Positions 29,449 to 37,842 of a stretch of DNA of 64,000 nucleotides are shown here, one piece after another. Numbering within the stretch: position 1 is the stretch's first letter; every line of letters begins with the position of its first letter. Origin of the DNA: Pseudomonadota bacterium (GTDB taxonomy: Bacteria > Pseudomonadota > Alphaproteobacteria > Caulobacterales > Aquidulcibacteraceae); contig JAIUOD010000003.1 of NCBI GenBank assembly GCA_020161405.1, positions 343,392 to 407,391 on the forward strand, in the 5' to 3' direction. The position numbers and the translations under genes are program-made. The notes under the pieces were generated by a model, which saw nothing but the letters and a program-made list of their open reading frames with translations, had not been told where the DNA came from and searched no databases.

Positions 29449-29975
29449 TGGGGAAAATTGGAAAAATCCTTGCATTTTCTGGAAGCGTACGCTCACAAAG
29501 CACTAATTCATTATTCCTCGAATTTTTAAGCAAATATGCGCCAAATAATTTAAAAATTGAAATTTATGCTTCTGTTAAATCATTACCAATTTTTGACATT
29601 GATGATATTGAAAACCCGCCACAAATTATGAAACAATTATTGGATAAAATAAGAGATTGCGATGCAATTCTTATTTCATGCCCTGAATATATTCATTCAA
29701 TCCCAGGTGGCATTAAAAACCTTATAGACTGGCTTGTTCCAAACGAAGAAATAATTGATAAGCATATTTTCATTGTTCACGCATCACATCGCGGCGAAGA
29801 TTTGCTTGAACAATTAAGGCTTGTTCTGCGCACGGTTTCAAACAATTTCCATGAAGATATTTTCATCAGATTTGGTTTAATGAACAAAAACCGTGACGAA
29901 ATTTTTGAAATTCTAAATCAAAATATGACGCAGATTAATGAGTTCTTTGATAAGGTTTTTGAAAAAATATCATAA
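29448..29975 (+). CDS. NAD(P)H-dependent FMN reductase-like flavoprotein
   Basis: 175 residues with a flavodoxin-like fold: phosphate-binding loop GSVRSQSTN at residues 12-20 and the isoalloxazine-contacting motif CPEYIHSIPGGIKNLIDW. Relatives reduce quinones, azo dyes or chromate with NAD(P)H; the physiological substrate is unknown. Start and rnhA stop overlap (TAATG), so it is translationally coupled to rnhA. The 3' end overlaps that of the convergent hydrolase gene by 6 bp. Confidence 0.85.
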   Translation: MGKIGKILAFSGSVRSQSTNSLFLEFLSKYAPNNLKIEIYASVKSLPIFDIDDIENPPQIMKQLLDKIRDCDAILISCPEYIHSIPGGIKNLIDWLVPNEEIIDKHIFIVHASHRGEDLLEQLRLVLRTVSNNFHEDIFIRFGLMNKNRDEIFEILNQNMTQINEFFDKVFEKIS

Positions 29976-30497
29976 TCTTTCCAAAATCTTACGCCCAATT
30001 TCCCATTCGCCAAGCTTTGAATCAGAATTTATATGCCCCTGTGCGCCAATATTTTCAAATTCGGAACCCCAAATTTTCGAATATTCTTCTGCTTTTTCAA
30101 TATTAATCCATATATCATTTGTGCTTGCGACTATTATTGTTGGGAATTTCAGCTTTTCAAGTGGCATTGGGGCAAAACCTGTTGCATCAATTGGTTGCGC
30201 TAATTCGTCAACATTGGTTGGGGCAACTAATAGTGCACCACGTATTTTATGACCATATTGATTTGCCCAATGAATTATTGTGGCAACACCCAATGAATGA
30301 CCGATTAAGATGACTTGTGATAAATCCTCATGATTTAGAGCATCAACAAGGTGTGAAACCCAATCATCTTTTGTAACATTTGCGCCCCAATTATCTTGAT
30401 TTACAAGATGGGCATTCGGAATTGATTTAAGCCAATATGATTGCCAATGATTTTCATCACTTCCACGAAACCCAGGAATTAAAAAATATTTTGCCAT
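29970..30497 (-). CDS. RBBP9/YdeN-family serine hydrolase
   Basis: 175 residues, compact alpha/beta hydrolase. Catalytic triad visible as Ser in GHSLG, Asp in STNDIW and His in QGHINSDS; oxyanion region FLIPGFRGSDENHWQ. Family members are small esterases of unclear natural substrate. Single gene, convergent with the flavoprotein gene; its stop lies inside the end of that gene. Confidence 0.85.
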   Translation of the reverse strand: MAKYFLIPGFRGSDENHWQSYWLKSIPNAHLVNQDNWGANVTKDDWVSHLVDALNHEDLSQVILIGHSLGVATIIHWANQYGHKIRGALLVAPTNVDELAQPIDATGFAPMPLEKLKFPTIIVASTNDIWINIEKAEEYSKIWGSEFENIGAQGHINSDSKLGEWEIGRKILERL

Positions 30498-30541
30498 AAC
30501 ATCTCCAATAGTTTTGGAATGATATCAATATAGCAATTATT

Positions 30542-30567
30542 ATTAAGCATCAAAAATAGAGCTTAAT
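30542..30567 (-). terminator. possible weak terminator downstream of valS
   Basis: ATTAAGC (30542-30548) pairs with GCTTAAT (30561-30567) around a 12-nt loop, 50 bp past the valS stop on the minus strand. The stem is A/T-rich and the T-run after it is poor. Confidence 0.3.
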
Positions 30568-30617
30568 GACTATATTCTTTGTGTGATTAGAATATTATTC
30601 TATAAAAATAGTTAATA

Positions 30618-33344
30618 TTAAATCTCAGATAAAGTCTTTAATATGTTGTTATATTGTGTTTTTTCCAATTCATAAGATGCCATACGTTCGCGTTGTTCTT
30701 CAATAACTTCGACAGGGGCGCGGGCAACAAAATTTTCATTTGAGAGTTTGCCAGCTACCTTGCCAATTTCCATTTCACAACGTGCAATTTCTTTCTTTAA
30801 ACGCGCAACTTCTGCATTTACGTCCAGAACACCTTCAAGCGGAAGCGCCAAAATTGCTTCATTATGAACGAAACTTACCGCCCCTTTCGGTGTTTCTTTT
30901 GCAGTCGTAGAATATTCAAGGCGCGCAAGACGATCAATCTCGCTTTGATATTTTTCAAGTAATTTGGCGCTTTCATCATTTGCACCAACCAATATAGCAG
31001 GGATTTTTGCACCAGCAGAAATATTGGCTTGTGCACGTAAAGAACGAATACCATTTATAAGGTCAATCACCCAATTTATTTCTTTATTAGATGCATCATT
31101 TATAAACCCATCACCAAATTTTGGCCATTGCTCACTAATCAATAGGCCATCGCGTTTAAGTGTAAATTCAGCGGTTTTTTCCCACAAGTCTTCGGTTAGG
31201 AATGGCATGAAAGGGTGCAATAATTTAAGTGTGTTTTCAATTGCCCAAGCCAAAGTTTGGCGGGTTTCATTTTTTGCAATCTCATCATCACCATTTAATA
31301 ATGGTTTGATAAGTTCAACATACCAATCACACAAAACGCCCCAAATGAAATTATAAAGTCCAGTTGCCGCTTCATCAAAACGATGAACCGATAATGCGTT
31401 TTCAACATTATTGGCAGTTTTTGCGATTTCAGAAACAATCCATTTATTAATTGTATTTTCAACTTTTAAAGGATCAAAATTAGCGCCAAGCACGCATTCA
31501 TTCATCTGTGCAAATCGTGCGGCATTCCATAATTTTGTGCCAAAATTACGATAACCTTCAACGCGTTTCGCACTCATACGAATATCGCGCCCAGGCCCAG
31601 CGGCAATTGCAAGGCAGAAACGTAAGCTATCGGCGCCAAATTCGTCAATCAAAGGAACAGGGTCAATAATATTACCCTTTGATTTTGACATTTTCTTACC
31701 TTTTTCATCAACCACGCGACTGTGAATAATGATGTTTTTAAATGGTGGCGAACCTGTGAAATGGCAACCAAACATCATCATACGCGCAACCCAGAAGAAG
31801 ATAATATCAAACATGGTTACAAGTGTTGAAGTTGGGTAAAAACGCGCAAGTTCCGGTGTTTGTTCAGGCCAACCAAGCGTTGAAAATGGCCAAAGGCCAG
31901 ATGAGAACCAAGTATCAAGAACGTCATCATCGCGGCGTAATTCAACGTCTTTACCATGTTTTGCTTTTGCGGCGGCAATTGCTTCTTCTTCGGTTTCTTC
32001 AACGAAAATATTGCCATCTTGGTCGTACCAAGCAGGAATTCTATGTCCCCACCATAATTGACGCGAAACGCACCAAGGTTCGATATTTTCCATCCATTGA
32101 TAATAAGTTTCTTTCCATGTGTCAGGAACAAACTTAACTTCACCTGATTTAACCGCTTCAAGCGCGGGAATTGCCAGAGTTTTGGCATCAACATACCATT
32201 GATCGGTCAAATATGGTTCGATAACAACCCCTGACCTATCACCAATTGGTTGCATGATTTTTTTATCTTCAACTTTTTCAAGCAAGCCAAGTTCATCAAT
32301 ATCGGCAACAACTTGTTTGCGCGCATCAAATCTATCAAGGCCGCGATATTTTGCAGGCACATAATCGGCATCCATCATGCGTGCTTGTTCATCCATAAGG
32401 ATATACATTGGCAAATCATGGCGTTTTGCAACTTTATAATCGTTGAAATCATGTGCACCAGTAATTTTCACTCCACCCGAACCAAAATCAGGGTCAGGAT
32501 ATTCGTCGGCAATGATTGGAATATATCTATCAGCAAGCGGAAGTAAAACACGTTTGCCAACAATTGGCGCATAACGTTTATCTGATGGGTGAACCGCAAC
32601 CGCGCCATCACCTAGCATTGTTTCTGGGCGTGTAGTTGCGATTGCAATATAATTGCGTGTTTCAAATTCGGTTGGATTGCCTTCATCATCATAGGCAATT
32701 GGGAATTCATAGGTTTCGCCATTTTCAAGTGGATATTTGAAATGCCAAAAATGCCCGTCTTTTTCCTCATTAATAACTTCAAGGTCTGAAATGGCGGTTT
32801 GGAAATGCGGATCCCAATTTACTAGGCGTTTATCGCGGTAAATCAAACCTTCTTTATGTAATTGAACAAAAACTTTGCGAACCGCCGCTGACAAGCCCTC
32901 GTCCATTGTGAAGCGTTCGCGTGACCAATCACATGATGCACCTAGCCTTCTAAGCTGGGATACAATTGTTCCACCAGATTCGGCTTTCCATTCCCATACA
33001 CGTTCTATAAATTTTTCACGACCTAATGATGCACGGCTTTCATTACCACCCGCTTGCGCCAATTGGCGTTCAACCACCATTTGCGTGGCAATACCTGCGT
33101 GATCAAGGCCTGGTTGCCACAAAACCGCTTTACCGCGCATACGCTCGAACCGTGCCAATATATCTTGCAAAGTATTATTAAGCGCATGGCCAAGATGCAA
33201 TGAACCAGTAACATTTGGCGGTGGAATCACCATTGAGAATGTTTGCGCATTCTTATCTTCTATTGGTGAAAATGCGCCTGACTTTTCCCATTTTTCATAA
33301 ATTTTTGGTTCAGATGAATTTGGCGTGAAATGTTGATCAATCAT
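30618..33344 (-). CDS. valS: valyl-tRNA synthetase
   Basis: 908 residues, class Ia. HIGH-type motif in GSLHLGHAL near residue 47 and KMSKSKGN at about 550; editing domain with the TTRPETMLGD region (about 235); anticodon-binding helices; and the C-terminal coiled-coil arm (INAEVARLKKEIA-like, residues about 845-905), which is typical of ValRS. Charges tRNA-Val and hydrolyses mischarged Thr-tRNA-Val. Downstream of popZ on the same strand, with a terminator hairpin in the 121-bp gap. Confidence 0.97.
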   Translation of the reverse strand: MIDQHFTPNSSEPKIYEKWEKSGAFSPIEDKNAQTFSMVIPPPNVTGSLHLGHALNNTLQDILARFERMRGKAVLWQPGLDHAGIATQMVVERQLAQAGGNESRASLGREKFIERVWEWKAESGGTIVSQLRRLGASCDWSRERFTMDEGLSAAVRKVFVQLHKEGLIYRDKRLVNWDPHFQTAISDLEVINEEKDGHFWHFKYPLENGETYEFPIAYDDEGNPTEFETRNYIAIATTRPETMLGDGAVAVHPSDKRYAPIVGKRVLLPLADRYIPIIADEYPDPDFGSGGVKITGAHDFNDYKVAKRHDLPMYILMDEQARMMDADYVPAKYRGLDRFDARKQVVADIDELGLLEKVEDKKIMQPIGDRSGVVIEPYLTDQWYVDAKTLAIPALEAVKSGEVKFVPDTWKETYYQWMENIEPWCVSRQLWWGHRIPAWYDQDGNIFVEETEEEAIAAAKAKHGKDVELRRDDDVLDTWFSSGLWPFSTLGWPEQTPELARFYPTSTLVTMFDIIFFWVARMMMFGCHFTGSPPFKNIIIHSRVVDEKGKKMSKSKGNIIDPVPLIDEFGADSLRFCLAIAAGPGRDIRMSAKRVEGYRNFGTKLWNAARFAQMNECVLGANFDPLKVENTINKWIVSEIAKTANNVENALSVHRFDEAATGLYNFIWGVLCDWYVELIKPLLNGDDEIAKNETRQTLAWAIENTLKLLHPFMPFLTEDLWEKTAEFTLKRDGLLISEQWPKFGDGFINDASNKEINWVIDLINGIRSLRAQANISAGAKIPAILVGANDESAKLLEKYQSEIDRLARLEYSTTAKETPKGAVSFVHNEAILALPLEGVLDVNAEVARLKKEIARCEMEIGKVAGKLSNENFVARAPVEVIEEQRERMASYELEKTQYNNILKTLSEI

Positions 33345-33365
33345 AATATACCTGTGCGATTTATC

Positions 33366-33403
33366 GCTTAATAAAATACCCTCGCGCTATTATCACGCGA
33401 GGG
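33366..33403 (-). terminator. hairpin terminator between popZ and valS
   Basis: CCCTCGCG (33379-33386) pairs perfectly with CGCGAGGG (33396-33403); on the minus strand TATTTTATT follows. It ends popZ transcripts only about 25 bp before the valS start codon, so it may act as an attenuator for valS. Confidence 0.75.
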
Positions 33404-33465
33404 AATGAAATTTGAAGCCTAAAAAGCCTTAAAACTGAAATAAATAGTGCAATTTAATGCAATAT

Positions 33466-34116
33466 TTAGAACCCACGACGCGCAATACGCGCAAGTTCAG
33501 CCTCTACACGCTCTTCAACGATGCGTGGAAGATTATTATCAAGCCATTCTTTAAGCATTGGTTTAAGCAAATAAGCCACCAATTCTTCAACACTTGCACC
33601 AGATGCAAAATGACCAGGTAAAGCAGGGCCAAGCTTAGCAAAAGAATCAGAAACGGCGTTCGCAGCACCAGCACCAATCAAACCAATTGATTCTGCAAGA
33701 TGTGGCGGGATATTAGTTGTACGCGGTGTATAATCCCTTGGCTCTTGATATGTTTGCGGCTCGTCAAAAGAAACAGGCTCAGGGCGTGCGAAAACTGGTT
33801 CAGGCTCTGGTTCATAATCAACAGCAATTACTTCATCTTCTTCATCAAACTGATGAATTTCAGGCTCTTCAAAAGCAGGCTCTGGCTCAACACCTAAAGA
33901 ATCAAAGTCAAAATCCGCCTCAACATGTTGTGGTTCAGGCTCATTAGCTGCCACAGGTTCAGGTGCAGAACTAAGTTCTAGGACATCATCAAAGCCACCT
34001 ACATCGGAAGAAATTACATCTTCCTGAGGTTTCACATCATCTTCAGATATAATCTTACGAATAGAGGCAAGGATTTCCTCCATGGTCGGTTCTGATTGTG
34101 CTTCTGCCGCGCTCAT
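33466..34116 (-). CDS. popZ: PopZ-like polar organizing protein (DUF2497)
   Basis: 216 residues. N-terminal helix EPTMEEILASIRKIISED, a long Pro/Glu/Asp-rich disordered middle (repeated EPEP runs), and a C-terminal helical oligomerisation domain (VEELVAYLLKPMLKEWLDNNLPRIVEERV...). This three-part build is that of PopZ, which forms a polar matrix that anchors the ParB-bound chromosome origin. The frame is open to 34140, but ATG 34116 has GGGGG 7 nt upstream and gives the conserved MSAAEAQSEP beginning. The linked genes pcm-like and valS are its usual neighbours. Confidence 0.88.
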   Translation of the reverse strand: MSAAEAQSEPTMEEILASIRKIISEDDVKPQEDVISSDVGGFDDVLELSSAPEPVAANEPEPQHVEADFDFDSLGVEPEPAFEEPEIHQFDEEDEVIAVDYEPEPEPVFARPEPVSFDEPQTYQEPRDYTPRTTNIPPHLAESIGLIGAGAANAVSDSFAKLGPALPGHFASGASVEELVAYLLKPMLKEWLDNNLPRIVEERVEAELARIARRGF

Positions 34117-34255
34117 ATAGCCCCCTAAACTTGGCTGCATATCAATTTGAAAGGAATCACTTTCAAATTTGGTTTAAACCAAATGATACGATTACCCGAT
34201 TCAATTAATAAATAAACAAAATTTTCACTAGACTTTTTTCTGGTGCATTCTGCAA

Positions 34256-34873
34256 CTATAGGGTAAATTCCGCCTGACGAATAAATTCAGGCATTTTTGG
34301 CGGTTTTGCCTCGAAATAATTTTTTGAAGCTACCACATTATTAGACTTAACATAAATTTGCGCAACGCCAACATTAGTAAGGTAATTAATAACAGCAAGA
34401 CGCCCGTTGTTTTTTAATTTTGCAAACCAATTTTTTGAAATTGTTTCAACACCACCATCGACAAATATCAAATCAAAAGAATCATCGGCAATGTTCTCAA
34501 GCTTATCAAGGTTAGATGATACAAAGTTTTTAAAATCACATTTGATAGAATCAACAATCGTTACATCCGCACCAATTTGGGCAAATACTTCGGCGCTATA
34601 ACCAGAAGAACCACCAATAATAAGTACTTTTTCGCCAGAATTAACTTTTGCAGCTTGCGCTAGTTTTGAAAAGTCACGAACTTTCATCAATGGGCGCCCA
34701 GTTTTAGATTTTACTTCTAATTCTGCATATGCAAATCTTTTATTACCTTCATCAACGAAGTTTTCACGTGCAACGATAGACATAGCGTTTATTAGAGCAA
34801 GATCAGAAACGTCATTTGTTCTAACTTGGCTTTCAATCATATTTTTGCGTTGCTCTTCATAAGAAACTGTCAC
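34256..34873 (-). CDS. protein-L-isoaspartate O-methyltransferase-like protein
   Basis: 205 residues. PCMT fold: MIESQVRTNDV near the N-terminus, SAM-binding GEKVLIIGGSSGYSAEVFAQIGA (motif I) and DLIFVDGGVE. The canonical glycine-rich motif I of Pcm (GTGSGYQ) is altered to GGSSGYS, as in the alphaproteobacterial branch encoded beside tolC/popZ, and repair activity on isoaspartate has not been shown for that branch to my knowledge. In many relatives a tolC gene stands between this gene and popZ; here only 139 bp without a gene separate them. Confidence 0.8.
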   Translation of the reverse strand: MTVSYEEQRKNMIESQVRTNDVSDLALINAMSIVARENFVDEGNKRFAYAELEVKSKTGRPLMKVRDFSKLAQAAKVNSGEKVLIIGGSSGYSAEVFAQIGADVTIVDSIKCDFKNFVSSNLDKLENIADDSFDLIFVDGGVETISKNWFAKLKNNGRLAVINYLTNVGVAQIYVKSNNVVASKNYFEAKPPKMPEFIRQAEFTL

Positions 34874-34978
34874 GGTTAAATTCCTGCATAAAATTGCATA
34901 TTGAATGCGATTAATACCATATATATGTTATAAATCTGCAATATCGCAGACTGGACAAAAGGTCTATACGCCAAATGA

Positions 34979-34997
34979 ACTAATACCACTTATTAGT
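34979..34997. promoter_or_regulatory. dyad in the region between pcm-like gene and tRNA-Cys
   Basis: ACTAATA / TATTAGT, perfect 7-bp arms 5 bases apart, about 105 bp upstream of the pcm-like start. Function unknown. The rest of the 254-bp spacer 34874-35127 holds a short TCTGC/GCAGA dyad and the tRNA-Cys promoter. Confidence 0.3.
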
Positions 34998-35088
34998 GCA
35001 TGACGCAAATCTGAATTTGCTAAAGATTCTCAAAAGCTAGTAGTCAATTATAATTGCAGTTTAATTTTAAAAAATACATTTAAAATTA

Positions 35089-35117
35089 TTGAGTGTTTAT
35101 ATTTCCTCTGATAGATA
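35089..35117 (+). promoter_or_regulatory. promoter of tRNA-Cys
   Basis: -35 TTGAGT (35089-35094), 17-bp spacer, -10 TAGATA (35112-35117), ten bases before the tRNA 5' end. Confidence 0.6.
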
Positions 35118-35127
35118 GCGCCTTGTT

Positions 35128-35201
35128 GGCCTCGTGGCGGAGTGGTGACGCAGCGGATTGCAAATCCGTGTACCCCGGTTCGATTCCGGGCGAGGCCTCC
35201 A
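35128..35201 (+). tRNA. tRNA-Cys(GCA)
   Basis: 74 nt with encoded CCA. Acceptor GGCCTCG pairs with CGAGGCC, anticodon stem-loop GGATTGCAAATCC with anticodon GCA, T-arm CCCCGGTTCGATTCCGGG. Confidence 0.97.
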
Positions 35202-35389
35202 ACTTTTCCTTTTAAATTATTTAGCGCACATTCAATTTCACAATTATTTGGGAAATTTGCGCAAAGCTGTTCGTTTTTTAACGCTTCATTAAGGTTATTA
35301 ATCTATTAACCATAATGTCTTCTCTTTTAGACACCCCACCATACCCAACACTTCCAAGCGGGGAACCTCTGGTTCTCCGTTATTTTTTT
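35202..35389 (+). ncRNA. candidate small RNA or tRNA-Cys trailer ending in a strong terminator
   Basis: The 281-bp gap between tRNA-Cys and tRNA-Asn ends its first part with an excellent terminator (35359-35389), yet no recognisable gene precedes it. Either tRNA-Cys has a long 3' trailer or a separate RNA of up to about 180 nt starts in between. A 31-codon frame from ATG 35315 to the TGA at 35408-35410 (beginning MSSLLDTPPYPTL) crosses the hairpin but lacks a ribosome site. No known RNA family is recognised. Confidence 0.35.
35359..35389 (+). terminator. strong intrinsic terminator
   Basis: Stem CGGGGAACC (35359-35367) / GGTTCTCCG (35371-35379) with one G-U pair and a TCT loop, followed by TTATTTTTTT. 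Confidence 0.85.
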
Positions 35390-35440
35390 GTGTTTAAATT
35401 AAGTATGTGACATTGTTGTGTTATTTGTATGCAAACAGTA

Positions 35441-35469
35441 CTTGCCAATTCAAATCACATTGCTTAAAC
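35441..35469 (+). promoter_or_regulatory. promoter of tRNA-Asn
   Basis: -35 CTTGCC (35441-35446), 17-bp spacer, -10 TTAAAC (35464-35469), 13 bases before the tRNA. The -10 is weak but the -35 resembles those before rpsB and the small SOS peptide gene. Confidence 0.45.
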
Positions 35470-35482
35470 ACCCCCTCGTTGT

Positions 35483-35558
35483 TCCTCGATAGCTCAGTCG
35501 GTAGAGCAAGCGACTGTTAATCGCTGGGTCGCAGGTTCGAGCCCTGCTCGGGGAGCCA
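35483..35558 (+). tRNA. tRNA-Asn(GUU)
   Basis: 76 nt with encoded CCA. Acceptor TCCTCGA pairs with TCGGGGA (one T-G pair), anticodon loop CTGTTAA with anticodon GTT, T-arm GCAGGTTCGAGCCCTGC. Confidence 0.97.
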
Positions 35559-35583
35559 CTTTAAATACTACCGACAAAAATTG

Positions 35584-35609
35584 CCGCAGGTTTATACCTG
35601 CGGTTTTTT
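35584..35609 (+). terminator. terminator of tRNA-Asn
   Basis: Stem CCGCAGGT (35584-35591) / ACCTGCGG (35596-35603), TTAT loop, six T. Confidence 0.9.
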
Positions 35610-35722
35610 GTTTTTACATTAGCGTCTGTGCATAGCGAATTTGCCTTTAAGGATTTAGTGCATATATTCATGTTAATGTAATGAAAAAGACCTATTTAAA
35701 AACAATAAGAATGTGAGGAAGA

Positions 35723-36280
35723 ATGAAAATAAATTCTATTTGTGTGTATTGCAGCGCTTCTAACAAAGCAGATAAAAAATATATTGATCTTGCGACAAGC
35801 CTTGGCAAACTAATTGCCCAATCTGGAAGGCGTTTGGTTTATGGTGGTGGTGATGTTGGCCTTATGGGCGCCTCTAGCCGTGCAGCGCATGAATTGGGCG
35901 GAAAAGTTCTAGGTGTAATGCCACATTTCCTTACAAAATGGGAATTGCCACATCCAGAAATCGAAACAATTATGGTTGATACAATGCATGAGCGCAAATG
36001 GCTTTTATTCGCCGAATCAGACGCTTTCGCCGTTCTTCCTGGTGGCATTGGAACATTGGAAGAAGTGGTTGAAACTTTATCATGGCACCGCCTTGAACTT
36101 CATAAAAAGCCAATTGTTTTTGTTGATAAAAAATTCTGGCAACCACTTATTGATTTAATCGAACAATTTGCAAAACAAAACCTTGTTCCAGAAGCTTTTT
36201 TAACTTCTTATCGCGTTGTTGATAGTGCCGAAGAAGTTATTCCGGCGATGGAAGATATGATAAAAAATACTGTAATATAA
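35723..36280 (+). CDS. LOG-family protein (cytokinin-riboside phosphoribohydrolase type)
   Basis: 185 residues, Rossmann fold. The family motifs YGGGDVGLMGASSRAA and PGGIGTLEEV (nucleotide monophosphate binding and catalysis) are both complete. LOG enzymes split N6-modified or plain AMP into base and ribose-5-phosphate; in bacteria outside plant pathogens the role is probably nucleotide salvage or housecleaning. Starts at ATG 35723 after GAGGAAG. Single gene between two terminators. Confidence 0.9.
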   Translation: MKINSICVYCSASNKADKKYIDLATSLGKLIAQSGRRLVYGGGDVGLMGASSRAAHELGGKVLGVMPHFLTKWELPHPEIETIMVDTMHERKWLLFAESDAFAVLPGGIGTLEEVVETLSWHRLELHKKPIVFVDKKFWQPLIDLIEQFAKQNLVPEAFLTSYRVVDSAEEVIPAMEDMIKNTVI

Positions 36281-36296
36281 ATTACAATATAAAAGA

Positions 36297-36323
36297 AAAG
36301 CCCCGATATCGGGGCTTTTTTTA
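36297..36323. terminator. bidirectional terminator between LOG gene and gltX1
   Basis: Palindromic stem GCCCCG (36300-36305) / CGGGGC (36310-36315), ATAT loop, A-run before and T-run after. Its right edge overlaps the gltX1 stop. Confidence 0.9.
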
Positions 36324-37652
36324 TGATTTTTGACCTTGTAATCTTGATTTCGATTTTTCCAAACCAATCATCGGAAATAATCGACCCATATCAGGGCCAT
36401 GTGATTGCCCCGTAAGTGCTTTACGAAGAGGCATAAAAAGGTCCTTACCTTTCGCACCGGTCAATTCTTTAACTTTGTTAGTGAATTGCGACCATGATTC
36501 TAAATTTAAACTGTCATTTGGCAAACAAGTAATCGCCTTTTCGCAAAATTGTGCGTCATCAATGATTGGATCAATTGCGCCATTCACAACATCAACCCAA
36601 ATTTTCGAGTCTTCAATTTTGTGAATATTAGGGCGAATAATTTCCCAAAAATCAGAACCTAAATCAGCATTTAGTACGCTCAATTTTTCTTTTACTTCAT
36701 TATATGAAGACATATGAAGCAATTGAATATCAAGGCGTGCAACATCGTCGGGCGAAAAGCGTGCTGGTGCACGGCCAATTTTTGTAAAACTAAAGCCAGC
36801 AATCAAGTCATCAATTTTTTTAACTGCTTCAACAGGGTCAGAAGTTCCAAGTTTTGCAAGCAGGCTTAGAATTGCCATTGGCGACGTACCATCATGGCGC
36901 ATACTTTCGATTGAAAGCGAACCAAGGCGTTTTGAAAGCCCCTCGCCGTCTTTTCCAACCAATAATGGGAAGTGGCCAAATTCAGGCCTTGTGCCAGATA
37001 TTGCCTCAAAAATTTCAATTTGTGCACCAGTATTAGTTACATGGTCTTCACCACGAATCACATGTGTCACCGCCAAATCAACATCATCAACCACACTTGG
37101 AAGTGTATATAAATAAGCACCATCCTCGCGGATTAGAACTGGGTCAGACATTGATGAAGTATCAACAGTTTGTTGCCCACGAACCAAATCATTCCAAACA
37201 ACGCGTTTACCAGATAGCTTAAAGCGATAATGTGGTTTACGCCCACTTGCTTCCAATGCTTTTCTTTCTTCATCACTAAGTTTTAATGCAGCCCTATCAT
37301 AAATTGGGGGCTTACCCATTGATGTAAGAATTTTGCGCTTTACATCCAATTCTTCGGCATCTTCATAGCAAGGGTATAAAAGACCTTTTGCAATTAAATC
37401 ATCACGTGCCTTATCATAAATATCGCTTCTTTTTGACTGATATTCAATTTCATCCCATTTGATTCCAAGCCAATTTAAATCAGTACGAATACCTTCTTCA
37501 AATTCCTTTGTTGAGCGAACAAAATCAGTATCATCAATACGAAGTAAAAATTTACCTTCGTTAGCCTTACAATACAAATAATTCATGAGTGCGACGCGGA
37601 TGTTGCCAACATGCAATTTTCCGGTCGGTGATGGTGCAAATCTTACTTTCAT
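36321..37652 (-). CDS. gltX: glutamyl-tRNA synthetase, copy 1
   Basis: 443 residues, class Ic. Begins MKVRFAPSPTGKLHVGN with the HIGH-type motif HVGN and has the KMSKS-type motif GLSKRLGS, in which Lys and Arg are kept. It is clearly different in sequence from the second copy at 40712 (for example LRIDDTD against LRIEDTD). Many alphaproteobacteria have two GluRS and make Gln-tRNA by way of Glu-tRNA(Gln) and GatCAB; one copy may prefer tRNA(Gln). Its promoter region is shared with lexA and contains an outward-facing SOS box, so it may be damage-responsive (inference). Confidence 0.93.
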   Translation of the reverse strand: MKVRFAPSPTGKLHVGNIRVALMNYLYCKANEGKFLLRIDDTDFVRSTKEFEEGIRTDLNWLGIKWDEIEYQSKRSDIYDKARDDLIAKGLLYPCYEDAEELDVKRKILTSMGKPPIYDRAALKLSDEERKALEASGRKPHYRFKLSGKRVVWNDLVRGQQTVDTSSMSDPVLIREDGAYLYTLPSVVDDVDLAVTHVIRGEDHVTNTGAQIEIFEAISGTRPEFGHFPLLVGKDGEGLSKRLGSLSIESMRHDGTSPMAILSLLAKLGTSDPVEAVKKIDDLIAGFSFTKIGRAPARFSPDDVARLDIQLLHMSSYNEVKEKLSVLNADLGSDFWEIIRPNIHKIEDSKIWVDVVNGAIDPIIDDAQFCEKAITCLPNDSLNLESWSQFTNKVKELTGAKGKDLFMPLRKALTGQSHGPDMGRLFPMIGLEKSKSRLQGQKS

Positions 37653-37743
37653 ATAAAACCCTTAGAACAAATAAGTTAAAATGGCAAAAACCCGCATCAC
37701 AATATCTATGCTAAAATTCATATTAATACTTTACATTTCAAAA

Positions 37744-37773
37744 GAACATAGATAGAACGTTCTTGATTAGTTC
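37744..37773. promoter_or_regulatory. two back-to-back SOS (LexA) boxes
   Basis: GAAC-N7-GAAC at 37744-37758 is followed with no gap by GTTC-N7-GTTC at 37759-37773. Each is a perfect alphaproteobacterial LexA direct repeat and they face opposite ways, forming a 30-bp inverted arrangement 70 bp before lexA and 92 bp before gltX copy 1. Confidence 0.9.
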
Positions 37774-37842
37774 ACATTTTGTGAAGGTTTTTAAATTAGA
37801 TTCGCTTTATCGTTTCTAAATTTATTTAAGGGAGTTTTTGAA

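Noticed and set aside
35288-35311. TTAA-rich block as a CtrA binding site
   Set aside because: The spacing between TTAA elements is 4-5 bases, not the 7 of the CtrA consensus, and no cell-cycle gene follows.
35315-35410. 31-codon frame between tRNA-Cys and tRNA-Asn as a real gene
   Set aside because: No ribosome site, and it spans a strong terminator hairpin; kept only as a remark under the small-RNA candidate.
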